NCBI GenBank assembly: GCA_033065855.1
Contig: JAVXUO010002814.1
Location: forward strand, 1-64,000
Direction: 5' to 3'
Source: Escallonia rubra
Lineage: Eukaryota; Streptophyta; Magnoliopsida; Escalloniales; Escalloniaceae
DNA: 64,000 nt
The translations under genes were made by a program, and so were the position numbers. The notes under the pieces were generated by a model that was not told where the DNA came from, did no database searches, and saw only the letters and a list, made by a program, of their open reading frames with translations. Below, piece after piece: positions 1 through 11,572 of this stretch (position 1 is its first letter; every line of letters starts with the position of its first letter).

Positions 1-1311
1 GACGGTGTAGATCGTATGTATCGCTTGGAAGGTGAAAAGGATGATGGCAGCTATGACCGAGATAAGTGCCCAACGGCTACTGAAATAGTAGCGTTTCAGT
101 TCTGCCCAATTACGTCTCCCTCTTGCAAAATTCTTGCCCGAATAGCTGTTGCAGTACACCTCCACGTCATGCCATTGTTCCCAAAAGGTAAATTCTCCCA
201 GAACAACTTCTTTACATAGAGTGTTAAACAGACGCGTGGCATCTTCACTTGCACCCAAATGGTTCTCAAGCACAACTGCCTTTTCAAGCACTTCCACATC
301 TTCCTTTGTGTGTAAGAGTGCATCCATGAGAAAGGCATAGGACGTGATGTGACGAGGAATACTGGGCGAACATTGCTCGAACGCAATTAGATTTCTCAAG
401 AACGGCTCTGTTAAGTCATATATACACAGCTTTGGGATGTGGAAACAAGGTCTACTGACGCAAGAACTACTGAAATTCACACAAATCTGGTCACGTCCCT
501 TACCCTGTTTGAAGTCCACTCCTGCCCTTTCGAGATGAACGGCAGAATGTTTGATGATCTGATTGGTGTTTAGTCGTTCTAATGTTGCGGTATTACCAGG
601 CAGGTAGCAATCATGTAAGAGGCCAAGAATATGAGCAGCACTTTCTGGCATGACAACCTTCCGTATTTTGAGCTTAAAGTTCAGCATGTTGCCAAAGAAA
701 CTAATTATCAGATCAAAAAGAGGATAAGGCTGTACCAAGCTGAAGTCAAACAATGTCTGGAGAACGAACATGGGAATCTGGTTCTCCAGCAGTAGTAAGT
801 CGTGTCTAACGTCGAGGAATACCAAAGTATTGCCCAAGATAGGGTCAACATTTTGGGGATGATCAGTCTTTTGCCTCCTGTATAGTAATTCAAGAATGAA
901 ACAACCATCAACAAGCAACATTTCAGCAAACCTGACATCATCATTAAGTTCGTGGGTTGCTGCATAGCAGGAACGTGCATCGGCTGCCTTCTCTAAGATC
1001 TTGTTTGTTATTTCCTTTATGGCGGCATCAGCTGTTTGACCAGGCTTAGGCATTACACGAGAAAGGAGGCTACTCGTGTAGCTTTTTTTCTGATCTTCCA
1101 TATCTTTCAGGCGTTCGTCGTGCTTGTGATAAGGCCCGATAGAGACAATGCGAGGGGTATATGCACTTTCCTTCAGTTTGCGAAGCTTTTGAGGGACCCT
1201 ATAAATGGAGGCATTGGAAGACGGTTGCGCCTTCTTGGCGCTGTAGTCTTTCACGATTTGAGTGATGGAACTGTGGAGCGCCCCTTGGGTTCTTGCCAGA
1301 TAACTAGCCAT
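1..1311 (-). CDS. DUF247 family protein (C-terminus cut by window edge)
   Basis: One uninterrupted minus-strand frame of 437 codons starts at the ATG at 1311-1309 and is still open at base 1. Family hallmarks appear in order: IYRVP near residue 36, YTPRIVSIGPYH near 51-62, MLLVDGCFILELL near 131-143, DLLLLENQIPMFVL near 171-184, and a hydrophobic C-terminal segment (WALISVIAAIILFTFQ) near 414-429. DUF247 proteins are plant-specific, about 400-500 residues long, usually single-exon and C-terminally membrane-anchored. Their biochemical role is mostly unknown; some grass members map to self-incompatibility loci. The start fits because it is the first Met of the frame and lies 75 bp downstream of a TATA box. 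Probably fewer than ten residues are missing. Family certain; function unknown. Confidence 0.93.
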   Translation of the reverse strand, partial: MASYLARTQGALHSSITQIVKDYSAKKAQPSSNASIYRVPQKLRKLKESAYTPRIVSIGPYHKHDERLKDMEDQKKSYTSSLLSRVMPKPGQTADAAIKEITNKILEKAADARSCYAATHELNDDVRFAEMLLVDGCFILELLYRRQKTDHPQNVDPILGNTLVFLDVRHDLLLLENQIPMFVLQTLFDFSLVQPYPLFDLIISFFGNMLNFKLKIRKVVMPESAAHILGLLHDCYLPGNTATLERLNTNQIIKHSAVHLERAGVDFKQGKGRDQICVNFSSSCVSRPCFHIPKLCIYDLTEPFLRNLIAFEQCSPSIPRHITSYAFLMDALLHTKEDVEVLEKAVVLENHLGASEDATRLFNTLCKEVVLGEFTFWEQWHDVEVYCNSYSGKNFARGRRNWAELKRYYFSSRWALISVIAAIILFTFQAIHTIYTV

Positions 1312-1383
1312 GACGGGAAGCACTTGCGGAATAATATGGCTTTGGGTAGATGTAGCTAGGCAGTGCCTTGGAGCTCTTCCGTA

Positions 1384-1392
1384 GTATTTATA
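1384..1392 (-). promoter_or_regulatory. TATA box of the DUF247 gene
   Basis: The minus strand reads TATAAATAC about 75 bp upstream of the DUF247 ATG. This implies a short 5' leader of about 40-45 bases. No other core element was seen. Confidence 0.6.
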
Positions 1393-2799
1393 GCAAGGAT
1401 TCCAGATGGGGCTGTCAGGTCAAATTTGGAACTACAAATTTGTCTTTAATACTCAAACATTTCTCGATACTAAAGTTTTATAAAACAATAAAAATTTAGC
1501 TTTTGTCGTAGAAGATCGAAAAGGTTTGTATTTAGTATCAACTTTATCAATACATACAATTGAGTTCTAAATTTAGAAAAAAATTAGCCGCCATCCGATT
1601 TATAAAAGATAGCTACAAGACACCCATATTTAACTGCCCATCTCAAAGATGAACAATCCTATGGGCATTCATATTTTTCCTCATTCGACTCATCTTATTT
1701 GTAACACACGTACAGAGAGTTGTAGTAGGAAGTTTAGCTCATCTCAATTAAATGAATGGTTAAGAATAAGCTCATCTCTTTTAGGAAAAGGTGGGATGCC
1801 AAGGAAACTTGTGCCATGAGAATTGGGATCATCCAATGTGGGAACAAGCAACCATTCAACTCAACCTCAGAATACTTGTTGCCCTGATCTTGACAGTGTC
1901 CCCACTTTACTTGATACGAGGAACAAGAAACGAATAAAGAGAAACAATCCGTACTTACAGAGTTATTTAATGGAATAAGGAATTGCCTAAATAAAAAGGG
2001 AATGATTATTGAGCCATGCTCACGTTACCAAATAAATATGCTATTCGAAAGAACAAAAGCGTATAGCTTACGGATTCTTATTTCATTTGGGAAATATGGC
2101 TGATTAACTGAATTGAACCGATATGGTGCCTATGTTGGAGAAAAATGGTCAGTAAATCTTGCACACTCACAAATATGAGGAACGAATAGAGAGTACATTG
2201 AAAGAACACTTTAATTTTGCTTTGTAAGATTTAGTGTCTCGCTCTTCATCTCTCAGCGTCTCGCTCTTGCACCTGAAAAATGATAGATTAGAATAGCATT
2301 TTATAGTCTTCTAATGTAACTCCTAGACATGTAACTATCGCTTATGCACTACTTCAATGACTTAATTACTCCACAACTTGCACTAAGCACACAAGGTTAT
2401 TTGATTTACTAAGAAACCCAATGCCTGACGACATCTTCACCCGATAGGACTCCATAACACTAATAGACAGACAAAAAGCTACCAAGTTCAAAAGGCCACC
2501 GAAAAAAAGCTAGATCAGGTCTTTTAATCGTTTGAGTTACCGGGTGTTTTCAGTGTTATGAACTATATAGCGTGGCTTGGGTGGGTGGACAAAGTTAAGG
2601 GTTTGGATAGTAAACTGGAGAAAGTTGTTAAAGGATATTATGAGTTTTCGGAGGGTGTGATTAAAGAGCACATGTATCTAAACAAAGGAGAGAAAATGTT
2701 AGCGAGAGCGATGATGAAGGAGATGGCGAGGACTTGTGGACATTTTGCTTGAAATTCAAATGGAAGATATGAATAGCTCTTCTATTCACGTGGACACCA
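1393..2799. other. Intergenic, AT-rich, no recognised gene
   Basis: Upstream region of the DUF247 gene. It contains only a short open frame at 2558-2752 (64 codons, Lys/Glu-rich) with no recognised motif and no visible promoter or splice context. I do not call it a gene. Confidence 0.5.
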
Positions 2800-3015
2800 T
2801 TAAAGCTCTCATCATGTTAACCGAGTTCAAGCTGAACATGATTTTGTTCTAGCTCAGTCTGTGTGCTTTCAGATATGTCTAAATTCAGCTCATGTTCGTT
2901 AGATGTCAAATATCAAACTTTGAACTCAGCTCGAGTTCCATACCTCCAGATTTCGGGCTCAACTCAGCTCATTCCTTTAGCCATGCGAACCAGGCTCAAG
3001 CTTTAAAATTCGTTC
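2800..3015. repeat. AGCTC-rich degenerate repeat
   Basis: Self-similar block with repeated AGCTCA / GAGCTC-like words (for example 2850-2860, 2890-2900, 2935-2955, 2970-2985). This composition is common in subterminal parts of non-autonomous plant DNA transposons. No terminal repeats or target duplication could be placed. Confidence 0.35.
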
Positions 3016-3094
3016 AGCTCCAAAAAAAGAAATAAGCAAAAGAAAACAAAAATTTTAATAAGACCCGACTGCCAATCGACTTGGTGATATGCTA

Positions 3095-3298
3095 GACAGA
3101 GTTGATCTTCACGGACTTTTGGATCTTCACAAAGATTTAAGATTTGGGGTTATAGTCAGAGAGATGAAATGATGTCATCCAATCCTAGATCTCGTAGTTG
3201 TCATCGTATCCACCACGATGTGTGTCAATATGTTTTTGTGTGTATGTGAGCGCGCGCGCGCATGAGTGTTTGTGTTTGTGTGCGTGTGTGTGCGAGCG

Positions 3299-3331
<33 letters not shown>
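3095..3331. repeat. Dispersed repeat with (TG)n(GA)n tail
   Basis: The block has GATCTTCACGGACTTTTGGA followed by an AAGATTTGGGGTT motif, then mixed TG/CG dinucleotides and a perfect GA run at about 3302-3330. The same word order and the same TG-GA tail recur at 53070-53208, so this is a dispersed family and not just a local microsatellite. Confidence 0.6.
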
Positions 3332-3333
<2 letters not shown>

Positions 3334-3899
3334 CCAATATTTTATATGCTTTAATTACATATTTTATGTATGATTAGATGCATCACTCTATGTGAAAATA
3401 GTTATGATGAACTATGCATGATAACATATTTGAATGTATGTTTAAATGTTAAACACCTTGAATTGAGTAAATTGGAAAAGAGTATTTGATGTCTAGAAAT
3501 TTAAATGATCACTTGAAATGACCAAAAATATTTTTAGAAGAGTTGGAAAATAAAAAAAAATGGTAAAAAAACTCTAGCTGGGAGTAACCGGGTGTTGACT
3601 GGACTACCTGCGAATTTTTGTATTTTTTTTGCGCATAATTGTGCCACCTCGTGCTTGTGACGTGTCAACATACTGTTGCGACATCTGATGCTTCAGGTCT
3701 TGTCGTGCTTGAGCCATGTCGTGCTTGTAAGGTGGCACAACCATGTCTTGTCACCTCGTGCTTAGAGTCTCGTCGTGCTTGACTTCTCCACCTCTTCACC
3801 TCCGCTTAACACCTCCTACTTGCTTCTAATTTGTGTTAAAAAGACCTAAATTGACATGCTTAAATCTTCTTACCTCATTTTTTAGAGAAAATTGTAAGA
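3332..3899. other. No gene recognised
   Basis: AT-rich, then a stretch with recurring CTCGTGCTTG / GTCGTGCTTG words at about 3645-3785. No coding frame or element boundary was identified. Confidence 0.4.
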
Positions 3900-4495
3900 A
3901 AATCAACAAAAAACCTTCCAGATGGGCCGAGGTAGTTCCGGAAGGAGTCTCCTGCTCCAAACGCCAAGGCAGTGACCTGAAAAAGCCCCATACCCGATGA
4001 GCTGAGGTAGTGTCCCAAAGAAATTGTCTGCCTTGCAGAAGGGGAGAACTCAGAGCACTTGGAGGTCTCTCGTAGTGATCGGGTCCTCGAGGAATCGTCT
4101 ATCCTCGCTACGAGTCCTTATGTCGAAGCACTTGGAGCACACCAAAGTGTTGTCCCAGAGGAATCACCTACCTGACGGTCCGGGGTAGTAACCGACAAGA
4201 GTCACCTACCTAGCGGGAGAGAGTTCTCATGTTGCAGCACTTGGAGCTCCTTGACAAAGATACTGTCCGGGATGAGTCGCCACCTACCCCCACGAGTGAG
4301 TCCTTGTGCCAGAGCACTCAGAGCGTGCCAAGGTAGTGTGCCTGAGGAGTTGCGCACCTAATAGGCTAAGGTAGTGTCCTGGAGGATTCGTCAAGCTGGC
4401 GAGAAGAGAGTCCTCATGCCGGAACACTCGGAGCTCCACGAGGTAGCGTTTCGAAGGAGTCGCCTACCCTTCGGGGTACTGCACACTCCGAAGAG
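3900..4495. repeat. Degenerate tandem array, unit about 80-110 bp
   Basis: A phrase of the form AGTCCTCATGCCGGAACACT followed by CGGAGCTCC recurs near 4110, 4222, 4302 and 4405. The phrases are separated by GGTAGTGTCC...GAGGAGTCGCCTACC-like segments. Units are strongly diverged. Such arrays often lie in LTR-retrotransposon untranslated regions, but no coding part is adjacent. Confidence 0.55.
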
Positions 4496-4914
4496 TTAGT
4501 CAAAGCATATTCCACGATTAAGGCAAGATGGGCATGGTGTGGTGAATAGATGGACCAATGTCGGGGTGTGGTAATTTGACTGGGTGCCCAGGGGGAGTGA
4601 CTGTATAAGTGGTAGGGCGCATGGGCACAGTGGTTTTACGGAGACGGGTGTTGTGCTATGGGAACATGATTTGGAGACTACATTGTGGCGCAGTCGAGAG
4701 TCGCGGTGATCGAGCACGGTCAGGATCCATGGCGCTTGAGCATGGTGATGCGTCTCATAGAGACAGTCGTCATGCCTGGAGCACGTGACACAGAGACGAT
4801 ACTCAGGCACTTGTACAGGTTATCTTGGAGACGGTGCTTAAGTGCAATCGGGCATTGTCATGCGATTGGCGCGTTGTGCAAAGTCATGGAGCATGGAGTT
4901 CCCAAGGGGAGGAG

Positions 4915-5095
4915 AGAATAAGGGGTGAGGCAAGAGAGCCCTAAGGACAAGAGCCCTTAAGTGGTGAAGCAACGGAGTGCCCAAAAGGGTAAGCAGAGGA
5001 GCCCATACGAGGTGAAGCAAGGGAACCCCCACGGAGTGAAGTAATGGAGCCCCCCAAGGGGTGAAGCAAGGGTGCTTTGGCCGACCCCTTTGGGC
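4915..5095. repeat. Imperfect short tandem repeats (GTGAAGCAAGGGAGCCC)
   Basis: At least five diverged units of about 25-30 bp with the core GGTGAAGCAA...GAGCCCC lie between 4925 and 5075. They are followed by three copies of AACACTTAGAATATT-like words at 5117-5225 (spacing about 50 bp). No protein is implied. Confidence 0.55.
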
Positions 5096-5225
5096 AAAGG
5101 CGCACCGTCAATTCTAACATTTAGAATAATTTTGTGTCGGAGGTGCGGCACATGACGTTAATTCCAACACTTAGAATATTGTTTAGGCGCAGACATGAAG
5201 TCGATTCCAACACTTAGAATATTTT

Positions 5226-6750
5226 TGTATCAATGTGGGGAGGCACGTGACTTGAGCGAGCGCCTTGGACCGACAGGCCTTGTGCATTGAACGTTGACCG
5301 TTGAATATTTGTTGACGAGTCGCAAGAAACTTTTTGCGAATTGTTTGGTGCAATTGTATTTTATCCTTTTGGCAACCATATTGTTGTTTCAAAGCTCACA
5401 CTATGTTCGTTATTGTGATGCTTTTGGGTTGAGGTTGCATTTAAGTACACATTAATTTAAGAATTTTTTTGGATGAAGAATTCTAAAATACCTTGCATTT
5501 CAAAATCCATTCATTTTCAAATTCACTGATTTACAAATTTATGGAGTTGCAAATTTAGTGTTTTGAATTGGCGGCTACGTAGAAGCGAGTATTTATATGT
5601 GGATGTACATTTGAAAAGTTAAACCTAGATAATTTGATGGTGTATGGATACAAATTAATGAGAGAGAGTTTCTTTTTTTAATAAAAGAAGGTAGCTAAAA
5701 ATATGGAGACAAAAAATAGTCACCTACATTTGTGGAAAGGATTTGTCAGATAACTAGTCTGGACTAGTTAGTTCTACCGGAGATTTTAGCACACGGAATC
5801 CCTTTTCAAATCCCTCCTAGAATTTCGTAATTCCATGATCTCATCATAATCCAAACAAGGACCTCTTACGGACCTCTTAAAAGGCTTAAAAATTAGTTCA
5901 CCTAATTAACAAGTTAGTGTAACTGTCACCGAATGTACTAGATTTTTTTGACGCCATTCATTAATTTTTTTTAAAACTATTACGATGAAAATTGTCGTGG
6001 TTGGCACGGGTTTTTATGCTATATCAGGTCATATTTCTTCTACAATAACACCATAAAAATATCTAATCAAGATTTAAAACCAATTAGCTTATGCACAACA
6101 AATAACACAACAATTCAACCCTGGCTTTAGCAACTATGTAAAAAGGTTACCCCGCAATGAACTCAGAGATCGGGGAGAGGGCAGTGTCGATCGTAATAGT
6201 GTCAGATACACACCTCATTAAGAGTACGGATGCACCATATGGTTTTGTTTGTATATCTAGATGCACTTTGATCGAGGAATAGATGCAGTGATACAGGGTA
6301 TGACAGACCCTATTGTAGGAAATTTGATGGAATTAAAATCACAAATAAAGACTTTGAGGCACGCAATCACTTTCGTTAAGGATTTATCCGTCTTCACTCG
6401 AAATTGAGTTTGCTAACGGGTTAAAAACAAACAATCCTTGTAGATTACTACAAAGTCTCGGTGGAAATCTGCAAACAACATATTCCAATATTCCCCTTGG
6501 AATTCTCTTTGAAGCAATGTAAGTTTAGGCTATAGAAATTTTACAAAAAGGAAAAGGTTTAGAGATTGCAAGCAAGTGTTCTGAAACAACAGAAAAAACC
6601 TGCATCTATAAAACCTGAAAGGGTATCTCTGAAGAGACACATCTATTGTGAAAAAATAGCTGTCAGAAAATTATTTCAAATAAATCAAAATTTAAGTTTC
6701 AATAATAAATCACCTTTTCAGTAAAACTAATTTTTCCAAAATAAATAAAT
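5226..6750. other. AT-rich intergenic sequence, nothing identified
   Basis: Read in both directions. No ORF above background, no terminal repeats and no promoter linked to a gene were found. Confidence 0.45.
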
Positions 6751-8039
6751 CACGTTTTTTGCAACCGCATCAATCGTGCAAAGTGTGCCTCATAACACGC
6801 AAAAACTCATGCATCCACAAGCAAGTAACATGGGACCTAGCACACTATAGCCTTACTACTAAGTACATTGTAAAGCACATTCCCACTTATAAACCCTTTT
6901 CAAAAACCATTTTTTTAAGTAACGCGAGACCAAAGAGTTTACTTGTTTTTCAAAAAAAACTCCTAATCCAACACCTATCATACTCATCTATGAGGGACAA
7001 CAACATTAGTAGAAGGCCACCCGATATGCCTAGGTTGATCTGACAGCATTGGGAGCGGGAGCTTGGGAGAGGGGTGAGGAAGCACGGAGTTTGCAGCACA
7101 TACATACTTCCTGGTGTTCAACGTAGCACTGGCTAAGCAGCTAGCTAAAGTTGAACATGAAATTAAGTGGTTAGTATGAACACCAAGGGGCTGCTTAAGG
7201 CACACACTCAATGTTGTTGCACCCATCAGGATCGCATATGCTCCCAATGGTTGTGTTTTCTGATGCACCATCATCAAGTTATATATGTGGTGAGGTACAC
7301 TACGAAAGAAAACGTTGTCTTTCAGCAGCTAAGCGCAAGTTTGCGAGAAGCACTGGTTGCCAAAGGTGGCAAAGCTATAACTATCGCTTACCTTAGCGTC
7401 ATGAATGCTTGCATTTCAGGGTGGAATCGGTTGTTATTCAATGAGATAATGTTCTTAATCCTTGAGGTTTTGGGATAACTACAGTCAACTCCATTGCTTT
7501 CGAAAATGCTATGTCCCAGTCCGGAACATAAAAGATTTGTAACATGAATCTTCTTCTATTATTACAGTGTTAGTATTTCTACCTTCTTTGCGTACTTCAG
7601 TAGATTGTATTTTGCAGATTCCAATATAGGATTTGGCTAATCATTGTTCTTCCTTTTTGCAGTGAGATGAATAACTATAACTACAGCTCAGAAATTGGAC
7701 CATTCCTCGCTACATTGCAAACACAGACGAGGTTGAGGAGGAATACACAGAAGAGGATTAGTCTGAGGAGTGTCAGGAATTCTAGAATGGGTGAGCAAAG
7801 TTTTAAATGTTTTTATTTTTTGCTTTGAAGTGTAGCACATGTACAGTAGTTAGGTGGTCTATAGTTTTATAGTCTTCACACTTGTGTATGACTTTAACGT
7901 TTATGCCATACTTCTGCTGTTTATTTTATGGTTTGTAAAGCTCGTTTATCCTTAAGGTCTGAACGTTTTAGCCTTGCACCCTTCCAGGGGGAAGGGGTGA
8001 CACAAACTTTGGAGAAAAAATTGTTAGTGTCAAAATCGT
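6751..8039. other. Possible gene relic, unidentified
   Basis: Short open frames occur on plus at 7167-7478 (103 codons) and 7211-7396. The segment at 7663-7790 has coding-like codon texture (Asn/Tyr/Ser, then Arg-rich). None carries a motif I recognise and the frames are not joined by convincing splice sites. It may be the remnant of an exon or of a mobile element. Confidence 0.25.
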
Positions 8040-8480
8040 CATCTAAACTTCGGTTTTTTTTTTTCTTTTTTCTCGTATCTTTTTAAATTTTCCTTCTTCT
8101 TCTTCTTCCTTCCCCCGCACCACCCCAAAAGCTACCGCCGCCGCACACCACCCCTGCCAAACTTATCACTTTCTTATGCACTGCCTCCTATCTGGCCACC
8201 GACACACACACATACACACGACACACACAGACTCTCACAAACACAACACACGCGTGCACAGGTACCCCACAAAGAACACATATAGTCACACGCCCCACCC
8301 AATCGTCCCCTCACCCCATTTCCATCATCCACACCACCCGGCCTATTGCCCATGTCCCACCCACCGCAACACACACACACCCGTGCGCGCGCGCAGCACA
8401 TACACGGGCAATACGCACAGTCACTCCCCACACGTTTGCCCCCACCCCCTCCCGCCCACGGCACACACATGACACATAGA

Positions 8481-8514
<34 letters not shown>

Positions 8515-8735
8515 CACACACACATACAGACAGACATAGGTGACACACACAGAGACTCACAAAACACACACCTTCAGGCAACACATAGAGTCACACACCC
8601 ACCCATTCTTCCCCGTCCCTCCATTGCCAAATTGTCACACTCCATTGCCAAATTGTCACACTCCATTGCCAAATTGCCACACTCCCTCCTGCCACCCAGC
8701 CCAATCTTACGAGCCTTCCACCACCGCACAACCCT
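8040..8735. repeat. CA/CT low-complexity block with a triplicated 22-bp unit
   Basis: Contains CACA-rich sequence at 8200-8550, a perfect (CT)n run at about 8483-8511, and three tandem copies of CCATTGCCAAATTGTCACAC at about 8620-8685. Open frames over this block are His/Thr or Cys/Val runs caused by the repeat and are not genes. Confidence 0.75.
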
Positions 8736-8739
8736 CCAC

Positions 8740-10607
8740 TGTAATACCCCAAAACCTAAAGCTGGTTTTTTGGTAAAAAAAAATCCTAACTAATTATTCA
8801 TTGGACCTTTAGTGACGATTTGGTGAGCGTTATAGTTTATGATCCTTAGTGACAATTTTTAGGAAGCTTAAGTTGTAAATTAAGGACAGACGTTCTAAGT
8901 GATATCAATTAGAGTCTTCAGTGACAATTAGCGTTAGTGATATTTTTGTCAATTTTAGCGACATTTTAAACCAAAAGTTATAGAATAGTGAAGCGGGGTG
9001 TAGAAGGCAATTAATAAAAGTTAAATGTGTTAGTTAAAAATTAAAATTAAAATTGGGGCTGTTGGATAATTATAAAGATAGTGATCTGATTTCTATATTT
9101 TGTCAACTCTTTTTATTGGAATGTCAACTAGAGAGGGAACAAGGGAGAGGAATAAGGAAAAAATTAGGCAACTGGGATTTGTATCCCATTTTCGTTTCAA
9201 AAGTCAGTTCAAGAGAGAGGAAACAGAGTTTGGTGTCGGAATCTGGCGAAGTGCGATGTTCCCCTAAGACTTCTTTTTTTTTTCTCCTCAAATTAATTCT
9301 TTATTTTAGGTGTGTAAGGGCTGAGATGTATGAGGATGTGCAACTGTGTAGTAGAGAAGGGGAGGGAGAACAGGCGAGATAGTTGTGTGTGTGCGCGCGC
9401 GCGCGTGTGTTTTATGTAGATGGTATGTGTATCTTAGGGGTAAAGGTGTGTGCAAAACTAGTGTGTGAGGGTGTGATTTTAGTGTGAGCGAAGTACTATG
9501 TGTGGGTGAAGATTTAAAGTTGTTTAAATGTGTGTTTGCCGTGGGTTTTAGAATCTGAAGATTACATGTTGTAAATGTATGTATATCTTGTGTTTTAGTG
9601 TGTGAAGCCTACTTGGTGTCAGATGTGTGTCTGCCGTATGTTGGCATGTATTAAGCGAGGGGGAATAAGGTGAAGAGGGGTGTGAAAATGAAACAGTCAA
9701 GTGTGTGCACTGCTGCTGTTGCAGCAGTGACTGTGTGTGGGTATTTTTGTATGTAATGGTGGGGGTAAGGGAGTGTGTGAATGGGTTTGGAAGGTGTTGA
9801 TGAGAGGAATAAGTGTGTAAAAATGTGTAATGTGTGTGTCTGTTCTGGTGTATTGTGGGTTTGTGTAGAGAAGGGAGGAAGAAGAAAGAGTTGGGTTTGT
9901 GCTGTGGAATGGTACCATGTACTTGCACAGCGATTGTTTTCGCATGGTGCACAGCGATTGTTTTCGCATAAAATTTCACACTATCGTACCTTGGGTTATG
10001 TAATAAATACTGGTAAATTTTCATATTTTCTAAAATGGATTCATATTTTTAATATTTTTTGCAAGTTCAGTTTTTATAAAATTTGTTTTGAGTCAATATT
10101 TTTTGCAAGTTCAGATTTTATAAAATTTGTTTTGAGTCTTTAAAATTCATATTAAATTTTGGAAAATACAGTAATATTTTATAGTATAAGAAAGTTTCAG
10201 TTTAAGTTTCATAAACTTTAGAATTGATGTGGTAATTTTATACACATCACATTCAATTTAGCGAAACTGATGATTTTAAAATTGTTTTAGTTTCTTTTAA
10301 ATCATAATTTCAGTTTCTTTAATTTTTGTACATATTGTAAAGTTATTAGTAAAATTGTGGGACTTTGATTTGAGCTAGAAACATTAATGGCTATTTTTGG
10401 GCTTTTCTTGTATTTAAAGAAATTATCTTAATTCAAAAATATTCAAAATTTCAGAAAATTCATATCTTAACTTTTTATAATATTTTAAGCTAGAAAAGTG
10501 TTTTATTAGAATTAATTATGATATTTCGAGTATCAGTATGTCTTAAGGAGTGTGCGAAATTTTCGGCTAGTTTGGCTATGGGACCCGTTTCGATTTGGGG
10601 TGTGTCG
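8740..10607 (+). mobile_element. LTR-like repeat, TGTAATACCCC family
   Basis: Begins with TGTAATACCCCAAAACC, a start seen in many plant Ty3/gypsy LTRs. The first 350 bp resemble 26364-26745 and 27508-27930, sharing words such as CTTTAGTGACGATT and ATTGGACCTTTAG. The last 590 bp (10017-10607) are closely repeated at 52151-52686. The left copy also has a local duplication of about 43 bp (10050-10137) that is single in the other copy. No internal coding region is attached, so it is best read as a solo or broken LTR. The right boundary is where the two copies diverge. Confidence 0.55.
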
Positions 10608-10798
10608 AAAATTAGGAAAAAATATTTAGCGATGAAATCCTGCCTGTATTTCCCAATCGCTAAAAGTCCGTTGCTAAAGTTTTATAGCGACGGAATTATC
10701 TGTTGCTAAAAACATTTAGAGACGGGACAATCATGCGATAAAGGTGACTTTTAGCGACGGATTTGAATCTGTCTCTAAAGATGTGTTTTGATATAGTG
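10608..10798. mobile_element. CACTA-like terminal fragment
   Basis: The right end reads ...GATATAGTG, so the reverse strand starts CACTATATCAAAACACATC. The block is filled with TTTAGCGACGG / TCGCTAAA words typical of CACTA subterminal repeats. It abuts the interrupted copia gag at 10801. The opposite terminus is missing, so it is a fragment or a very short derivative. Confidence 0.5.
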
Positions 10799-10800
10799 TT

Positions 10801-11554
10801 TGGTGGTCCTTGCTCGACGATATTTGCCTTGGCCTCTTGATGATAATTTTTGGCCTTCTTCTCATATTGGCAATTATCCTCTTCAATCCTCAATCTCACA
10901 ATCAAGTCTTCAAACTTCATTTCTTTGCGCTTGTGCTTTAAATAATTCTTGAATTCTTTTCAAGTAGGAAGCAAATTTTCAATCAATGCAGCCAGGTGAA
11001 AAGATTTTCCAAGTACCATACCTTCTACATGAATATCATGCAAAATAAGTTGAAACTCTAGAACTTGACTTATGACAGTCTTGGAATCCACCATCTTGAA
11101 TTCAAAGAATTTGCCAACTACAAATTTTTTAATGCCAGCATCTTCGATCTTGTATTTCTTTTCCAAGGATTCCCACAATGCTCTCGCATTTTTCATCGAA
11201 CTATAGACGTTACACAACACATTGTCCAAACTATTGAGGATATAATTCTTGCATAGAAATTCTGAATGCTTCCAAGCATCCACAGTAGCCACTTTTTGCC
11301 TGTCAGGATTTTCACCAAGTTCTGGTACATTCGATCTCTTGCCAGAATCTTGCCAAGTTCAAGGTGGTCTAATAAAACAACTTATTTTGTTTCCACCTTT
11401 TAAAATCCTTTATGTTGAACTTTTCTGGTTTTTCACCAAGTCCAACAGATCCATGAGCAGTTGCTACATAAGACGGTGTAAATACAGTCCCGCCACCATG
11501 TTGTGTATTGAGATAAACTGGTCCACTTTTGGGAATGATTTCACTAGTAGCCAT
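10801..11554 (-). pseudogene. Ty1/copia gag polyprotein, broken
   Basis: The minus-strand reading starts at ATG 11554 (MATSEIIPKSGPVYL...) and holds EKPEKFN. A later frame holds AWKHSEFLCKNYILNSLDN, ALWESLEKKYKIEDAG, VVGKFFEFKMVDSKTVISQV and LVIRLRIEEDN-like motifs (UBN2/gag type of copia elements). There is a frameshift between 11369 and 11292 and a stop near 10957, and the end runs into a CACTA fragment at 10798. The gag would package element RNA. No protease, integrase or reverse transcriptase follows. Confidence 0.88.
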
Positions 11555-11572
11555 TATTATATCCACCATAGA

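Noticed and set aside
2558..2752. 64-codon plus frame
   Set aside because: No motif, no promoter and length expected by chance; listed only as part of the intergenic description.
8174..8584. Overlapping long frames rich in His/Thr or Cys/Val
   Set aside because: They are translations of CA/CT microsatellite sequence; all frames are open because the repeat lacks stops.
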